From Mycobacterium adipatum (GTDB taxonomy: Bacteria > Actinomycetota > Actinomycetes > Mycobacteriales > Mycobacteriaceae), in assembly GCF_001644575.1 (NCBI RefSeq), contig NZ_CP015596.1, forward strand, positions 5,022,001-5,086,000: a stretch of DNA of 64,000 nucleotides, in the 5' to 3' direction. Numbering within the stretch: the first letter of the stretch is position 1; the number at the start of each line of letters is the position of its first letter. The notes beneath the pieces were generated by a model. The model was not told the DNA's origin and searched no databases. It was given only the letters and a program-made list of their open reading frames with translations. Shown one piece after another: positions 46,884 through 59,250 of this stretch. Made by a program: the position numbers and the translations under genes.

Positions 46884-47154
46884 GACGACCTCCTCGGTGT
46901 CTGGGCCGGGTCACGTGCGACGTCGGCGCCAGTTTCCTTGCGCGTTTCCCTATGTTCCGCCTGCTAGTGCACTCTTCGAGAGAGGCGCGCACACACAATT
47001 GGGAAGCAGTTGTGTCTCAAATCGGTGATGGCCTGCCGCTAACTCACGAGATCGGGCTGCGGTTTTCCACCGGAGCCCATCTTAAAGAACCCTTAAGTAA
47101 CTGCCAAACGCTCGGGCCGATCGAGACATGTGTCACAACCCGGGAAGGTTTGGT
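46884..47154. other. 271-bp divergent/promoter gap, no gene
   Basis: No convincing ORF. It contains a short inverted repeat ACACAA/TTGTGT (46993-46998 and 47010-47015, 11-base spacer) and paired CTTAA blocks near 47083-47096. It should carry the promoter of the ligase gene to the left. Confidence 0.4.
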
Positions 47155-48117
47155 TCAGCGCGCCGGGTCCGGCACCACACGGGCCCCGTGCACCGGCCCG
47201 CCGGCCACCCGCACGGTGCGGCACACGCCGGCTCCCGACAGCGCGGTGCCCACGTCGACGGCGTCGGACTCCGAAGCGCACAGGAAGGCGCAGGTGGGCC
47301 CGGACCCGGACACGATGCCGGCCAGCGCCCCGGCGTCGCGGCCGGCCCGCAGCGTGCGGCGCAGGTCCGACCGCAGGCTCAGCGCGGCGGGCTGCAGGTC
47401 ATTGCCCAGCAGTGCGGCCAGCTCGTGCGGGTCACCGGACGCCAACGCGGCCAGCACCGGCTCGGCATCCTCCAGCCGGGGCGGCCCACCCCGGTCGGGG
47501 GTCTCGCGCAACCGGTCGATCTCGGCGAACACGGCGGGTGTGGACAGTCCCTCGTGGGCGAAGGCCAGCACCCAGTGGAAGGTGCTGCGGGCCAGTACGG
47601 TCGCGAGTTCCTCCCCGCGGCCGGTACCCAACGCCGTACCGCCGTGCAGGGCGAAGGGCACATCGCTGCCGAGTTCGGCCGCCAGCGCATGCAGATCGCG
47701 CCGGGGCACCCCCAGCTCCCACAGCTGGTTCATGGCCACCAGCACCGCCGCGGCATCTCCGCTGCCGCCGGCCATACCCCCGGCCACCGGGATCGACTTG
47801 ACGATGGAGATCGCCACATCCGGTGCGCGGCCGACGTGAGCGGCCAGCAGCTCGGCGGCCCGCCACGCCAGGTTGCGCTCGTCGGTCGGTAGCGCCTCGG
47901 ACCCCTCGCCGGACATCCGCAGCGTGAGCCGCTCGGCGTCGCGCACGGTGACGTCGTCGAACAACGAAACGGCATGGAACACCGTGGTGAGTTCGTGATA
48001 GCCGTCGGCACGGCGATCCCCGACCGCCAGGTACAGATTGACCTTGCCGGGGACGCGCACCGTGACCGAACCGGTGGGCACCCACTCGGTTGCGATATCG
48101 CCGTCTGATGCAGACAC
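47155..48117 (-). CDS. ispE: 4-diphosphocytidyl-2-C-methyl-D-erythritol kinase
   Basis: The product is 320 aa, GTG start. GHMP kinase: [31 protein letters not shown]-binding [19 protein letters not shown] and C-terminal [13 protein letters not shown]. It phosphorylates CDP-methylerythritol in the non-mevalonate isoprenoid pathway. It is the last gene of the rpfB-ksgA-ispE order. Here 210 bases without a gene separate it from ksgA. Confidence 0.96.
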   Translation of the reverse strand: MSASDGDIATEWVPTGSVTVRVPGKVNLYLAVGDRRADGYHELTTVFHAVSLFDDVTVRDAERLTLRMSGEGSEALPTDERNLAWRAAELLAAHVGRAPDVAISIVKSIPVAGGMAGGSGDAAAVLVAMNQLWELGVPRRDLHALAAELGSDVPFALHGGTALGTGRGEELATVLARSTFHWVLAFAHEGLSTPAVFAEIDRLRETPDRGGPPRLEDAEPVLAALASGDPHELAALLGNDLQPAALSLRSDLRRTLRAGRDAGALAGIVSGSGPTCAFLCASESDAVDVGTALSGAGVCRTVRVAGGPVHGARVVPDPAR

Positions 48118-48327
48118 CGCACGACACTACCGCCACGCGCAGAACCGAGCGTTCAGGCGCTGAGATACCCCTCGTCAGATCCCGCCGCCGATGGCCAGAC
48201 TAATGTTTGCCGGCGCAGTGTGTCAAGGATCACAATGAGATGGCCGGGAATGCCATTTTGCGCGATAACGGTCGTCATTGCTGATCGGCCGCGAAGCGGA
48301 CCGGGGACCGACAGACTTTGCCAGCGG

Positions 48328-51339
<3,012 letters not shown>

Positions 51340-51365
51340 GGCCCACACTCTAGGGTGAACCTGAA

Positions 51366-52901
51366 ATGAGTACGCCTTACTACATCACCACAGCCATCGA
51401 CTACCCCAACGGTGCGCCGCATATCGGTCACGCCTACGAAAAGACGGCCACCGACGCGATCGCCCGCTTCAAGCGCCTCGATGGTTTCGATGTCCGCTTC
51501 CTCACCGGAACCGACGTGCACGGCCTCAAGATGGCCGAGACCGCCGCCGCCGAGGGCATCCCGACCGCCGACCTCGCGCGCCGCAACTCCGATGTGTTCC
51601 AGAGCATGCAGGAGAAGCTGAACATCTCCTTCGACAGGTTCATCCGCACCTCCGACGCCGACCATTACGAGGCGTCCAAGGCGATCTGGCGGGCGATGAA
51701 CGAATCCGGCGACATCTATCTGGGCACCTACGCCGGCTGGTACTCGATCCGCGACGAGCGGTTCTTCGCCGAGGACGAGACCGAGCTGCTGCCCGACGGT
51801 TCGCGCATCGCCGCCGAGACCGGCACACCGGTCACCTGGACCGAGGAGCAGACCTACTTCTTCAAGCTGTCCGCGTACGCCGACCGGCTGCTCGCCCTCT
51901 ACGCCGAACACCCGGAGTTCATCGGGCCCGATGTCCGACGCAACGAGGTGGTCAGCTTCGTCTCCGGCGGTCTGCGCGATCTGTCCATCTCACGCACCAC
52001 GTTCGACTGGGGCGTGCCGGTCCCCGATCATCCCGATCACGTCATGTACGTGTGGGTCGACGCGCTGACCAACTATCTGACCGGCGTGGGTTTCCCCGAC
52101 ACCGCCGCCGAGTCGTTCCAGCGGTACTGGCCCGCCGATCTGCACGTGATCGGCAAGGACATCATCCGGTTCCACACCGTTTACTGGCCGGCGTTCCTGC
52201 TGTCTGCGGGTATCGCGCTGCCGCGCAGGGTGTTCGCGCACGGCTTCATCAACGTCAAGGGCGAGAAGATGAGCAAGTCGGTGGGCAATGTCATCGACCC
52301 GATCGCCCTGGTGGATGCCTTCGGTGTGGACCAGGTGCGGTACTTCCTGCTGCGGGAGGTGCCGTTCGGCCAGGACGGCAGTTACAGCGAGGAAGCGATC
52401 ATCGGCCGGATCAACGCCGACCTGGCCAACGAGCTGGGAAACCTGGCCCAACGTTCGCTGTCGATGGTCGCCAAGAACCTCGACGGTGTCGTGCCGACGC
52501 CGGGTGAGTTCAGCGCCGAGGACGCGGCGCTGATCGCCCTCGCCGACGCGCTGCTGCCGCGGGTGCGTGGCCATTTCGACGAGCCCGCCATGCACCTGGG
52601 GCTGGAGGCGATCTGGTCGGTGCTCGGGGCCGCCAACCGGTACTTCTCCGCGCAGGAGCCCTGGGTGCTGCGCAAGACCGACGAGCAGCGCTTCGCCACC
52701 GTGCTCTACACGACGCTGGAGACCGTGCGGATCGCCGCGCTGTTGATCCAGCCGGTGATGCCGGCCTCGGCCGGCAAGCTGCTCGATCTGCTCGGCCAGC
52801 CCGCCGACCAGCGCGACTTCACCGCCATCGCGACCCGGTTGGTCCCCGGCACGGCGCTGCCGACACCCGAAGGAGTGTTCCCGCGATACCAGGAACAGTG
52901 A
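51366..52901 (+). CDS. metG: methionyl-tRNA synthetase
   Basis: The product is 511 aa. Class I synthetase: [13 protein letters not shown] (HIGH motif), [45 protein letters not shown] and [10 protein letters not shown] (KMSKS). Length and absence of a zinc-finger cysteine set fit the short MetRS form of mycobacteria. It charges tRNA-Met. Confidence 0.97.
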   Translation: MSTPYYITTAIDYPNGAPHIGHAYEKTATDAIARFKRLDGFDVRFLTGTDVHGLKMAETAAAEGIPTADLARRNSDVFQSMQEKLNISFDRFIRTSDADHYEASKAIWRAMNESGDIYLGTYAGWYSIRDERFFAEDETELLPDGSRIAAETGTPVTWTEEQTYFFKLSAYADRLLALYAEHPEFIGPDVRRNEVVSFVSGGLRDLSISRTTFDWGVPVPDHPDHVMYVWVDALTNYLTGVGFPDTAAESFQRYWPADLHVIGKDIIRFHTVYWPAFLLSAGIALPRRVFAHGFINVKGEKMSKSVGNVIDPIALVDAFGVDQVRYFLLREVPFGQDGSYSEEAIIGRINADLANELGNLAQRSLSMVAKNLDGVVPTPGEFSAEDAALIALADALLPRVRGHFDEPAMHLGLEAIWSVLGAANRYFSAQEPWVLRKTDEQRFATVLYTTLETVRIAALLIQPVMPASAGKLLDLLGQPADQRDFTAIATRLVPGTALPTPEGVFPRYQEQ

Positions 52902-52925
52902 TCTGAGCCACACTTGCACGCAAGG

Positions 52926-52952
52926 TGTCACACTCGGAGCGGCACCGGTGTC
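52926..52952 (+). promoter_or_regulatory. candidate ECF41-type promoter
   Basis: TGTCACA (52926-52932), exactly 16 bases, then TGTC (52949-52952). ECF41 sigma factors recognise TGTCACA-N16-CGTC (family knowledge); only the first base of the -10 differs. It lies 36 bases before the ATG of the oxidoreductase whose gene is coupled to an ECF41-type sigma factor. Confidence 0.7.
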
Positions 52953-52987
52953 TTGAGGGCATGACCCCTCATAGACAGGAGAGCACC

Positions 52988-54130
52988 ATGACTCAGAAGA
53001 CCCGCGTCGTCGTCCTCGGTGGTGGATACGCCGGCGTGCTGGCCGCCAACCACCTGCAGCAGCAGGCGGTGGACGTCACCCTGGTGAACGCGCGCCCGGC
53101 GTTCGTCGAACGCATCCGGCTGCACCAGCTCGCCGTCGGCAACGACGACGCCGTGGCCGGCTACGACGACCTCCTGCACGCCGACGTGCGCCTGCTGGTC
53201 GACCACGCGCAGCGCATCGATACCGCGACGCGACGCGTGGAAGTGGCCTCCGGAACCGCACTGGACTACGACTACCTGATCTACGCGGTGGGCAGCACCA
53301 GCGGCGCCGCACCCGAATTCGCCTACCGGATCGCCGAATTGGAGGATTCGCAGGCCCTGGCCGCCCGGCTGCAGGACGTCCCGGCAGCGGCCCCGATCGT
53401 GGTGGTCGGCGGGGGCCTGACCGGTATCGAAGCGGCATCGGAATTCGCCGAGGCCGGCCGGTCGGTCACCCTGGTGACCGGTCCGGTGCTGGGGCCGTCG
53501 CTGAGCGTCCCGGGCCGCCGGTCGGTGGCCAGGCAACTCGCCAAGCTGGGTGTCAGTGTGATCGAGGGCCCCACCGTGACCGCGGTGACCGCCCACGACG
53601 TGACGCTGTCGGACGGGCGCGTTCTGGAGAGCGCCGCGACCGTGTGGACCGCCGGGTTCGGGGTACCCGCGCTGGCGGCCGACAGCGGCCTGCGCACCGA
53701 CGCGTTGGGCCGGTTGCTCACCGACGAGACGTTGACCAGTGTCGACGACGACCGGGTCATCGCCGCCGGTGATGCCGCCGCGCCCTCGGGTGTGCCGCTG
53801 CGGATGAGCTGCCAGGCCGCCCTGCCGCTGGGCGCCCAGGCCGCCAACACGGTGCTGGCACGCATCGCGGGATCCGCACCGGCGCCCATCAATCAGGCCT
53901 TCACCGGGCAGTGCATCAGCATCGGCCGCGACGGCGGCACCATCCAGCTCGCCCGCACCGACGACACACCGATCCGGGTGTATCTCGGCGGGCGCACCGC
54001 GGCCCTGGTCAAGGAACAGGTGTGCAAGGGCACGCTGTCGTTCCTGCGCAAGGAGGCCGCCAAACCGGGTGCCTACTTCTGGCTCAAGGGCGGCAAACGC
54101 GCCCGCCGGATCGAACTCGCCCGAGCATGA
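52988..54130 (+). CDS. FAD-dependent NADH dehydrogenase-like oxidoreductase
   Basis: The product is 380 aa from ATG at 52988 with AGGAGA upstream; the longer open frame is not needed. Two dinucleotide folds: VVVLGGGYAGVLAANHL for FAD and IVVVGGGLTGIEAASEFAEAG for NAD(P)H, and VIAAGDAAA near the second FAD site. A single-chain type II NADH dehydrogenase/FSP1-like oxidoreductase. Its stop overlaps the start of the sigma factor gene, and an ECF41-like promoter precedes it, so the sigma factor probably drives this operon. Confidence 0.93.
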   Translation: MTQKTRVVVLGGGYAGVLAANHLQQQAVDVTLVNARPAFVERIRLHQLAVGNDDAVAGYDDLLHADVRLLVDHAQRIDTATRRVEVASGTALDYDYLIYAVGSTSGAAPEFAYRIAELEDSQALAARLQDVPAAAPIVVVGGGLTGIEAASEFAEAGRSVTLVTGPVLGPSLSVPGRRSVARQLAKLGVSVIEGPTVTAVTAHDVTLSDGRVLESAATVWTAGFGVPALAADSGLRTDALGRLLTDETLTSVDDDRVIAAGDAAAPSGVPLRMSCQAALPLGAQAANTVLARIAGSAPAPINQAFTGQCISIGRDGGTIQLARTDDTPIRVYLGGRTAALVKEQVCKGTLSFLRKEAAKPGAYFWLKGGKRARRIELARA

Positions 54131-55011
54131 GCGAGCACGCCGACCGGTTCACCGCCCTGCGGCCGCTGCTGTTCACCATCGCCTACGAAATTCTGGGTTC
54201 GGCAACGGAATCCGACGATGTGCTGCAGGAGAGCTACCTGCGCTGGGCCGAGGTGGACCTGGATACGGTGCGCGATACCAAGTCCTACCTGGCTCAGCTG
54301 GTCACCCGGCAGTCCCTCAACGCCCTGCGCGCGCAGGCCCGGCGCCGCGAGGAGTACGTGGGCCCCTGGCTGCCGGAACCACTGCTAGTGGACGCCGATG
54401 ACGCCGGCACGGATCTGGTGCTGGCCGAGTCGGTGTCCATGGCGATGATGGTGGTGCTGGAGTCGCTGAGCCCCGATGAGCGCGCGGTGTTCGTGCTGCG
54501 CGAGGTGTTCGGCTTCGGGCACGACGAAATCGCCTCGGCCGTCGGCAAAACCGCGGCCGCGGTACGCCAGATGGCGCACCGCGCCCGCGAACACGTCCAG
54601 GCCCGACGGAAACGGTTCGAGCCCGTCGACCCGGCCACCAGCGAGCAGATCACGCTGCAGTTCTTCGCCACCGCCGCCACGGGTGACGTCAGCAAACTGA
54701 TCGAACTGCTCGCGCCGGACGTGGTCTGGACGGCCGACAGCGCGGGCAAGGTCAGCGCCGCCCGCCGCCCGGTGCACGGCGCCGACCGGGTGGCCCGGCT
54801 CATCATCGGGCTGTTGCGGACGGCCGGCACCGCGGGCCGTGTCGAAATGGCCACCTTCAACAACGCGCCGGCCCTCAAGCTCTACCTCGGCGAGCGGTTC
54901 GAAGGCATCATCACCGTGGAGATCACCGAGGGCCGGATCTCGCACTTCTATGCGATGCGCAACCCGGAGAAGTTGACCACCGCCACCATCCCGCGCGCCA
55001 TCAGCCGCTAG
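54127..55011 (+). CDS. ECF41-type sigma factor (SigJ-like) with SnoaL-like C-terminal domain
   Basis: The product is 294 aa; the ATG overlaps the oxidoreductase stop (ATGA). Sigma region 2 (LFTIAYEILGSATESDDVLQESYLRW) and region 4 (SPDERAVFVLREVFGFGHDEIASAVGKTAAAVRQMAHRAREHV) are joined by a linker containing the ECF41 signature WLPEP. The C-terminal about 110 residues form a SnoaL_2-type fold (EQITLQFFATAATGDVSKLIELLAPDVVW) and carry DSAGKVSAARRPV, a variant of the DGGGK/R motif. The extension takes the place of an anti-sigma factor, both activating and restraining the sigma (family knowledge). Confidence 0.93.
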   Translation: MSEHADRFTALRPLLFTIAYEILGSATESDDVLQESYLRWAEVDLDTVRDTKSYLAQLVTRQSLNALRAQARRREEYVGPWLPEPLLVDADDAGTDLVLAESVSMAMMVVLESLSPDERAVFVLREVFGFGHDEIASAVGKTAAAVRQMAHRAREHVQARRKRFEPVDPATSEQITLQFFATAATGDVSKLIELLAPDVVWTADSAGKVSAARRPVHGADRVARLIIGLLRTAGTAGRVEMATFNNAPALKLYLGERFEGIITVEITEGRISHFYAMRNPEKLTTATIPRAISR

Positions 55012-55030
55012 CTTCTGACAGGCTGGGCCG

Positions 55031-56278
55031 GTGCGCATCGACCCACTCGGCCCGCTGGGCAGTGCCCCCGGGGTGCTGCGCTGGATCGCCGACGCCGGGG
55101 CGCGGATCGGCCTGGCACCGCCGGCCGCGTTGATCGGCGACTGGTTCGGATCCCGGGCCGTCATCGCCCCGTCGCTGCACGCGACACCGGCCACCGAGGT
55201 GCCCGATGTGCCGCCCGGGGAATCGGCGGCCGTCGGCGGTGGCTGGTTCGGCTACCTGTCCTACCCGGACGGGCCCGGCACGCACCGCATCCCGGACACC
55301 GCGGGCGGCTGGTCGGATTCGGTGCTGCGCCAGGACGCCGACGGGCTCTGGTGGCATGAAAGCCTTTCCGGTGCAGCACTTCCCGAATGGCTGTCCGGGG
55401 TCACCGAAACGCCGCCGCGGCCGTACGCCATGACGTGGACCGCACCCGAGCGCGATCGACACCGGGCCGCAGTGGCGGCGTGCCTGGCCGCCATCGCCGC
55501 CGGGGAGATCTACCAGGCCTGCGTCTGCACCCAGTTCCATGGCCACATCACCGGTGACCCATTGGATTTCTTCGTCGATGCCGTCAGTCGAACCGCCCCG
55601 GCACGGGCCGCCTACGTCGCCGGCGACTGGGGCGCGGTGGCCTCGCTGTCCCCCGAGCTGTTCCTGCGGCGGCGCGGCGAGTCGGTCATCTCCAGCCCCA
55701 TCAAAGGCACGCTGCCGCTGCGCATGTCACCCCACACGCTGCGCGAGTCGGTCAAGGATGTGGCCGAGAACATCATGATCGTGGACCTGGTGCGCAACGA
55801 TCTGAGCCGCGTCGCGGTCACCGGGTCGGTGACGGTGCCCGAGTTGCTGCGGGTGCGTGCGGCTCCGGGCGTGTGGCACCTGGTGTCCACCGTCGCGGCC
55901 CGGGTCCCGACCCATGTGCGGTTGTCCGAGGTGCTGGCGGCGACCTTCCCGCCGGCGTCGGTGACCGGCACCCCGAAGGGCCGGGCCCGCGAACTACTGC
56001 TGCAGTGGGAGTGGGAACGCCGCGGAATTTATTGTGGCACCGTCGGTTTGGCATCACCGAGCGCCGGGACCGAATTGAACGTGGCGATCCGGACGGTGGA
56101 GTTCGACGCCCACGGCACCGCGGTGCTCGGCGTCGGGGGCGGGATCACCGCGGACTCCGACCCGGCCGCCGAATGGGAGGAATGCCTACACAAGGCGGCC
56201 GCCATCGTGGGACTCGGTCAGCCCGCCACCAGCGATTCGAGGGTGGCCACCCATTCGCCGATGCCGGAGAACACGTAG
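55031..56278 (+). CDS. pabB: aminodeoxychorismate synthase component I
   Basis: The product is 415 aa, GTG start. The chorismate-binding domain occupies the C-terminal two thirds: AAGEIYQACVCTQFHG, SPELFLRRRGESVISSPIKGTLP, AENIMIVDLVRNDLSRVA, TFPPASVTGTPKGRARELL and ELNVAIRTVEFDAHG. Conserved PIKGT Lys suggests the PabB and not the anthranilate synthase type. It makes aminodeoxychorismate for folate. Its 3' end overlaps the convergent gene at 56218-56667 by 61 bases. Confidence 0.9.
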   Translation: MRIDPLGPLGSAPGVLRWIADAGARIGLAPPAALIGDWFGSRAVIAPSLHATPATEVPDVPPGESAAVGGGWFGYLSYPDGPGTHRIPDTAGGWSDSVLRQDADGLWWHESLSGAALPEWLSGVTETPPRPYAMTWTAPERDRHRAAVAACLAAIAAGEIYQACVCTQFHGHITGDPLDFFVDAVSRTAPARAAYVAGDWGAVASLSPELFLRRRGESVISSPIKGTLPLRMSPHTLRESVKDVAENIMIVDLVRNDLSRVAVTGSVTVPELLRVRAAPGVWHLVSTVAARVPTHVRLSEVLAATFPPASVTGTPKGRARELLLQWEWERRGIYCGTVGLASPSAGTELNVAIRTVEFDAHGTAVLGVGGGITADSDPAAEWEECLHKAAAIVGLGQPATSDSRVATHSPMPENT

Positions 56279-56667
56279 AAGCCGATCTCACCGGCGGCGG
56301 TCACCACGATCAGGTGGGTCTGCCCGCCGACCAGCGAGCCCTTGAAGACCGTTGCCTCCCGCACCCCGGTGATGGCCTCCAGGGGCACCTCGATCGTCTT
56401 TCCCGTCAGCGTCCGGAAGACCAGCCGCCGGCGCGTCAACGCGATCACCCCGGCGTTCTTCACCGTCGGGTAGCCGTCGGCCGTGGCGCCACGGTAGGAA
56501 CCCTGCTCGGGCCCGCGCAGCACCGTCTCACCGGCGAGTTCGGCACCGAGTTCGTCGACGACCGCGGCACCGCGCCTGCGCAGCCAGCGGACCAAGGGCA
56601 CGGCGATCAGGGCCAGCACGAGCAGGATGGCGAACACCAGCACCACCACGAACACCGTCGTATTCAC
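56218..56667 (-). CDS. membrane-anchored PH-like domain protein
   Basis: The product is 149 aa. An N-terminal membrane helix (TTVFVVVLVFAILLVLALIAVPLV, residues 3-26) and a basic stop-transfer (RWLRRRG) precede a small beta-rich domain of about 110 residues resembling bacterial PH-like folds (GVIALTRRRLVFRTLTGKTIEVPLEAITGVREATVF). Function unknown. Convergent with pabB, with a 61-base 3' overlap. Confidence 0.8.
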   Translation of the reverse strand: MNTTVFVVVLVFAILLVLALIAVPLVRWLRRRGAAVVDELGAELAGETVLRGPEQGSYRGATADGYPTVKNAGVIALTRRRLVFRTLTGKTIEVPLEAITGVREATVFKGSLVGGQTHLIVVTAAGEIGFYVFSGIGEWVATLESLVAG

Positions 56668-56683
56668 GATGACCCCCGTCAGC

Positions 56684-57526
56684 TCATTCGCGCGCCTTCA
56701 AGATCGCATCGTAGAGTTCGCGCCGCGATGGCGCGCCCGGATTCGCGGCGACGACCTGCGCGCACGCGTCCTTCACCCGCATGCCGTCCTCCACCAACTC
56801 GGCCACCTCGGCGAGGAGGGTCTGCAGGTCGGTCTGCGGGAGCGCACCGGCCAGGACCACGGTGATCTCGCCGAGCACGCCGTCGGCGGCCCAGTCCGCA
56901 AGCTCGCCGAGCGTGCCGCGTCTGATCTCCTCGTGGGTCTTGGTCAGTTCCCGGCACACCACGGCCCGGCGGCCCGGACCGAGCGTATCGACGGCGTCGC
57001 GCAGGGTCTCGGCCAGCCGGCGCGGCGACTCGAAGAACACACAGGTGCGCCGTTCGCCGGCGAGCTCACCCAGCCAGGTGCGCCGGGCCGCCTGTTTGCG
57101 CGGGGCGAACCCCTCGAAGCAGAACCGGTCGGCGGCCAGACCCGATACCGCGAGCGCGGTGGTCACCGCCGACGGGCCCGGCAGGCAGCTCACCGGCAGG
57201 CCGGCTTCGATACACGCGGTCACCAACCGGTAGCCGGGATCGTTGATCAGCGGCATCCCGGCATCGCTGATCAGCAGCACCGTGGCGCCCGCGGCGATCT
57301 CCTCGAGCAGCATCGGCACCCGGCTCGCCTCGTTCTGGTCGAAAACGCTCAGCACCCGCCCGGCCGGGGTCACCCCCAGCGCCGCGGCCAGCGCACGGGC
57401 CCGCCGGGTGTCCTCGGCGGCGATCACGTCGGCCGACGCCAGCGCGTCGACAAGGCGCGCCGACGCGTCCCCGGGCTGGCCCAACGGGGTGGCAGCCAGC
57501 AGCAGTCGGCCCGTCAGCACCAGCAC
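56684..57526 (-). CDS. rsmI: 16S rRNA (cytidine-2'-O)-methyltransferase RsmI
   Basis: The product is 280 aa. Tetrapyrrole-methylase-fold enzyme: LLLAATPLGQPGDASARLVDAL (SAM-binding GNLGD equivalent), AAEDTRRARAL, LLISDAGMPLINDPGYRLVTAC and PGPSAVTTALAVSGL. It methylates C1402 of 16S rRNA. The start lies 18 bases from the divergent pmt start, so both promoters must overlap. Confidence 0.95.
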   Translation of the reverse strand: MLVLTGRLLLAATPLGQPGDASARLVDALASADVIAAEDTRRARALAAALGVTPAGRVLSVFDQNEASRVPMLLEEIAAGATVLLISDAGMPLINDPGYRLVTACIEAGLPVSCLPGPSAVTTALAVSGLAADRFCFEGFAPRKQAARRTWLGELAGERRTCVFFESPRRLAETLRDAVDTLGPGRRAVVCRELTKTHEEIRRGTLGELADWAADGVLGEITVVLAGALPQTDLQTLLAEVAELVEDGMRVKDACAQVVAANPGAPSRRELYDAILKARE

Positions 57527-57544
57527 AGCCTACGATCGTCGGTG

Positions 57545-59083
57545 ATGACCGCTCCCGACACCGTGCTTCCGGAGCGCGCCGCACCCGTGATCAGCCCGGG
57601 ACCGCTCGTGCCGGTACCGGACTTCGGGCCCGTCGACCGGCTGCAGGGCTGGGTGATGACGGCCATCATCGGGGCGCTGGCCGCGCTGACCCGGTTCCTG
57701 AACCTCGGGTCCCCGACCGACGCGGGTACCCCGATCTTCGACGAGAAGCACTACGCCCCGCAGGCCTGGCAGATGCTGGGCAACGGCGGCCTCGAGGACA
57801 ACCCCGGCTACGGGCTGGTGGTGCACCCGCCGCTGTCCAAGATGCTGATGGCCGTCGGCGAATGGCTCTTCGGCTACACCGGGCTGGGCTGGCGGTTCTC
57901 CGGCGCGGTGTGCGGCGTCATCATCGTGATCCTGGTGGCCCGCATCATCCGGCGGATCAGCCGCTCGACACTCGTCGGGGCGATCGCCGGGCTACTCGTC
58001 ATCGCCGACGGGGTCAGCTTCGTCTCGGCGCGCACCGCGCTGCTGGACGTGTACCTGGTGGTCTTCGTGGTGGCGGCCTTCGGGGCGCTGATCGTCGACC
58101 GCGACCAGGTGCGGATGCGGATGCACACCGCGCTGCTGGAGGGTCGGATCGGCGAGACGCCGTGGGGCCCCCGGCTCGGGGTGCGCTGGTGGCGGTTCGG
58201 CGCCGGTGTGCTGATGGGGCTGGCATGTGCCACCAAATGGTCCGGGCTGTACTTCATCGCGTTCTTCGGCGTGATGACGCTGGCCTTCGATATCGCCGCC
58301 CGGCGCCAGTACCGGGCCCCGCGACCGTGGCTGGGCACACTGCGGCGCGACACCCTCCCGGCGGTGTACGCGCTGGGCGTGATCCCGTTCTGCGTCTACC
58401 TGGCCTCCTATGCGCGCTGGTTCGCCTCCGAGACCGGGGTGTACCGGCACGAGGTGGGCCGCACCATCGGTGAGGGCGGGCTGCTGCCGGACGCGATCCG
58501 CTCGCTCTGGTACTACACATCCTCGGTCTACAAGTTCCATTCCGGGCTGACCAATGCCGCCGGCAATCACCATCCGTGGGAATCCAAGCCGTGGACGTGG
58601 CCGATGTCGCTGCGGCCGGTGCTCTATGCCATCGATCAGCAGAACGTGTCCGGCTGCGGCGCACAGTCCTGCGTCAAGGCGGTGATGCTGGTCGGCACCC
58701 CGACCATGTGGTTCATCGCCGTGCCGGTGCTGTTGTTCGCGCTGTGGCGGATGTTCGTGCGCCGGGACTGGCGTTATGCCGCCGTGCTGGTGGGCTATTG
58801 CGCCGGGTTCCTGCCGTGGTTCCTCGATATCGACCGGCAGATGTACTTCTTCTACGCCACGACGATGGCGCCGTTCCTGGTGATGTTGATAGCCCTGATA
58901 CTCGGCGACATCCTGTACCAGCCGCGGCAGAACGCCGAGCGCCGCACGCTGGGCTTGATCGCGGTGAGTTGCTATGTGGCGCTGGTGATCACCAACTTCG
59001 CCTGGCTCTACCCGGTGCTCACCGGGCTGCCGATATCGCAGAGCACCTGGCATATGCAGATCTGGTTGCCGTCCTGGCGGTAG
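57545..59083 (+). CDS. pmt: protein O-mannosyltransferase
   Basis: The product is 512 aa from ATG at 57545; the frame stays open 900 bases upstream but that part is antisense to rsmI. GT39-type membrane enzyme with about ten helices, the catalytic acidic pair in the first loop (GTPIFDEKHYAPQAW), LVVHPPLSKMLMAVGEWLFG, FKFHSGL-type loop (YKFHSGLTNAAGNHHPWESKPWTWP) and a C-terminal helix bundle. It transfers mannose from a polyprenyl donor to Ser/Thr of exported proteins, a mycobacterial trait. Several exported proteins here with Ser/Thr/Pro tails are possible substrates (inference). Confidence 0.95.
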   Translation: MTAPDTVLPERAAPVISPGPLVPVPDFGPVDRLQGWVMTAIIGALAALTRFLNLGSPTDAGTPIFDEKHYAPQAWQMLGNGGLEDNPGYGLVVHPPLSKMLMAVGEWLFGYTGLGWRFSGAVCGVIIVILVARIIRRISRSTLVGAIAGLLVIADGVSFVSARTALLDVYLVVFVVAAFGALIVDRDQVRMRMHTALLEGRIGETPWGPRLGVRWWRFGAGVLMGLACATKWSGLYFIAFFGVMTLAFDIAARRQYRAPRPWLGTLRRDTLPAVYALGVIPFCVYLASYARWFASETGVYRHEVGRTIGEGGLLPDAIRSLWYYTSSVYKFHSGLTNAAGNHHPWESKPWTWPMSLRPVLYAIDQQNVSGCGAQSCVKAVMLVGTPTMWFIAVPVLLFALWRMFVRRDWRYAAVLVGYCAGFLPWFLDIDRQMYFFYATTMAPFLVMLIALILGDILYQPRQNAERRTLGLIAVSCYVALVITNFAWLYPVLTGLPISQSTWHMQIWLPSWR

Positions 59084-59093
59084 CGCCACATCT

Positions 59094-59168
59094 GTCCTGC
59101 GCCGTTTTCCACACCAGGGCTGCACATCCGGACGGTTGACGACCCTGTTGTGGAAAACGGCGCAGGAC
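59094..59168. repeat. perfect 20-bp inverted repeat between pmt and DUF559 gene
   Basis: The arm GTCCTGCGCCGTTTTCCACA (59094-59113) is perfectly inverted at 59149-59168 around 35 bases, in which CAGGG (59115-59119) pairs further with CCCTG (59143-59147). No T-run follows the right arm. A TTATCCACA nonamer (59178-59186) lies ten bases beyond, and each arm carries the related TTTTCCACA. Confidence 0.9.
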
Positions 59169-59250
59169 CGCAGGAGGTTATCCACAACCGGGCGCGGAAC
59201 CGGTCCAGAATTGGTGCGTTTCTGTCGGACCGGCGCGTGAGTCTTCGGCC

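Noticed and set aside
56627..57544. A 306-codon upstream extension of pmt
   Set aside because: The extension is antisense to rsmI and the membrane protein; Pmt proteins start near the ATG at 57545.
59105..59186. Possible replication origin because of DnaA-box-like nonamers
   Set aside because: Only one perfect box and two inverted near-boxes, no dnaA, dnaN or AT-rich unwinding region; gene order places this far from oriC.
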